Shown piece by piece: positions 5,096 to 5,487 of a DNA stretch of 5,487 bases. The position numbers were made by a program, and so were the translations under genes. This stretch comes from Bacillota bacterium. Its GTDB lineage: Bacteria; Bacillota; Dethiobacteria; Dethiobacterales; Dethiobacteraceae. The stretch's first letter is position 1, and each line of letters begins with the position of its first letter. The notes beneath the pieces were generated by a model that had not been told where the DNA came from, made no database searches, and saw nothing but the letters and a program-made list of their open reading frames with translations. The stretch spans positions 1-5,487 of the forward strand of contig JANKMV010000162.1 in the NCBI GenBank assembly GCA_024650095.1, read 5' to 3'.

Positions 5096-5449
5096 CTACA
5101 TCTTTTCTGATAATAGCCCTTCTATCGATCCTACATGGTCTTTATCATTGACATGATAGACCACAGCCGCATGGCAATTTGGATAACCGCTTTCGGCCCG
5201 AAAGCTCTTACTTAGAGTTTTGCTGAGGCGTGAGACATCTTCTTTTTTAATGTCAGGCCCTTCCACTTCGAGAATGGCATGAGAGCCTATGTTTTCTTCT
5301 CCATTGAGGTACGCGCCATCCAAGTTAAGGTAAAATACTTCAATCACGGGGGCCCTGAAAAATTCTTTCATATCACCATAGAGCCGTTTAGCCAACGGGG
5401 CCTTTCTTTCCGACGCAATTTTAGCAGACATAACTTTAACACTCGGCAT
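5096..5449 (-). CDS. Small tautomerase-superfamily protein (DUF1904-like)
   Basis: This 117-residue protein begins Met-Pro-Ser-Val-Lys-Val. In the tautomerase (4-OT/MIF) superfamily, Pro2 becomes the N-terminal catalytic base after Met removal. The pattern that follows fits the family's beta-alpha-beta-beta unit twice over: a strand, a basic helix (SERKAPLAKRLYGDMKEFF, 13-31), a strand (APVIEVFYLNLDGAYL), then a second strand (HAILEVEGPD), a helix (EDVSRLSKTLSKSF) and a strand (CHAAVVYHVND). From memory it resembles DUF1904 more than classic 62-residue 4-oxalocrotonate tautomerase, being about twice as long. The start is fixed by AAGGAGG on the minus strand (complement of about 5456-5462), six bases before the ATG. 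It faces the intron fragment and the FAD gene tail-to-tail. No promoter is visible in the 38 bases left upstream, and no terminator is clear beyond its stop at 5096-5098. The substrate is unknown. Confidence 0.75.
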   Translation of the reverse strand: MPSVKVMSAKIASERKAPLAKRLYGDMKEFFRAPVIEVFYLNLDGAYLNGEENIGSHAILEVEGPDIKKEDVSRLSKTLSKSFRAESGYPNCHAAVVYHVNDKDHVGSIEGLLSEKM

Positions 5450-5455
5450 GATTTT

Positions 5456-5462
5456 CCTCCTT
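5456..5462 (-). promoter_or_regulatory. Ribosome binding site of the tautomerase-like gene
   Basis: Read on the minus strand this is AAGGAGG, a full match to the anti-Shine-Dalgarno core, six bases before the ATG at 5449. It decides the start in favour of the form with Pro at position 2. Confidence 0.8.
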
Positions 5463-5487
5463 ACTTAAAATTTATATGATCTCATCG

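Noticed and set aside
5279..5479. 66-codon plus-strand frame opposite the tautomerase-like gene
   Set aside because: It is antisense to a gene with an excellent ribosome binding site and a recognisable fold pattern, and has no start signal of its own.
1..5487. CRISPR array, tRNA or complete insertion sequence
   Set aside because: No regularly spaced repeats, no cloverleaf with the GGTTCRA arm and no transposase frame or terminal inverted repeats were found on reading both strands.

Overview
The window looks like part of the chromosome of an anaerobic Firmicute. The evidence is strong AAGGAGG-type ribosome binding sites, moderate to low GC, a DUF1576-type membrane protein, small flavin enzymes and a bacterial group II intron remnant. 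A member of the Negativicutes or Clostridia is my guess; the sequence does not settle it. Gene density is low, and several pieces are visibly broken: a frameshifted membrane gene, a fossil piece of 23S rRNA, a truncated group II intron and possible coding scraps. This suggests an accessory or decaying neighbourhood.

Region 1 (1-1925): a leader with two abutting perfect palindromes and a promoter-like -10 precedes a multi-pass membrane protein made of two homologous halves (DUF1576-like, 317-1569). The halves now lie in different frames, with the break close to an A5 tract at 948-952. Eleven bases after its stop, with a very good Shine-Dalgarno, comes a 114-residue stand-alone GHKL/histidine-kinase-type ATPase domain (1581-1925). 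The two probably form one transcription unit: a membrane protein of unknown role with a soluble nucleotide-binding partner.

Region 2 (1926-2210): directly after the ATPase gene lies a degenerate, internally deleted stretch resembling the part of 23S rRNA that holds the conserved AAACCGACAC block. Two hairpins follow; the second is a plausible intrinsic terminator.

Region 3 (2211-3250): a monocistronic nitroreductase-family gene (2296-2853), then about 400 bases without a convincing gene. That stretch holds an 8-bp inverted repeat, an extended -10 promoter with a perfect TATAAT, and two protein-like reading-frame scraps.

Region 4 (3251-4831): a FAD-dependent oxidoreductase of the FAD_oxidored type, more GC-rich to the eye than region 1. 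It ends in a long stem-loop.

Region 5 (4832-5487): the 5' part of a group II intron starts within five bases of that stem-loop, as class C introns do, but it lacks a reverse transcriptase and domain V. On the opposite strand a small tautomerase-superfamily protein with Pro2 (5096-5449) converges on it. The nitroreductase, FAD oxidoreductase and tautomerase are three separately transcribed small-molecule redox or isomerase genes; nothing in the sequence ties them to one pathway.
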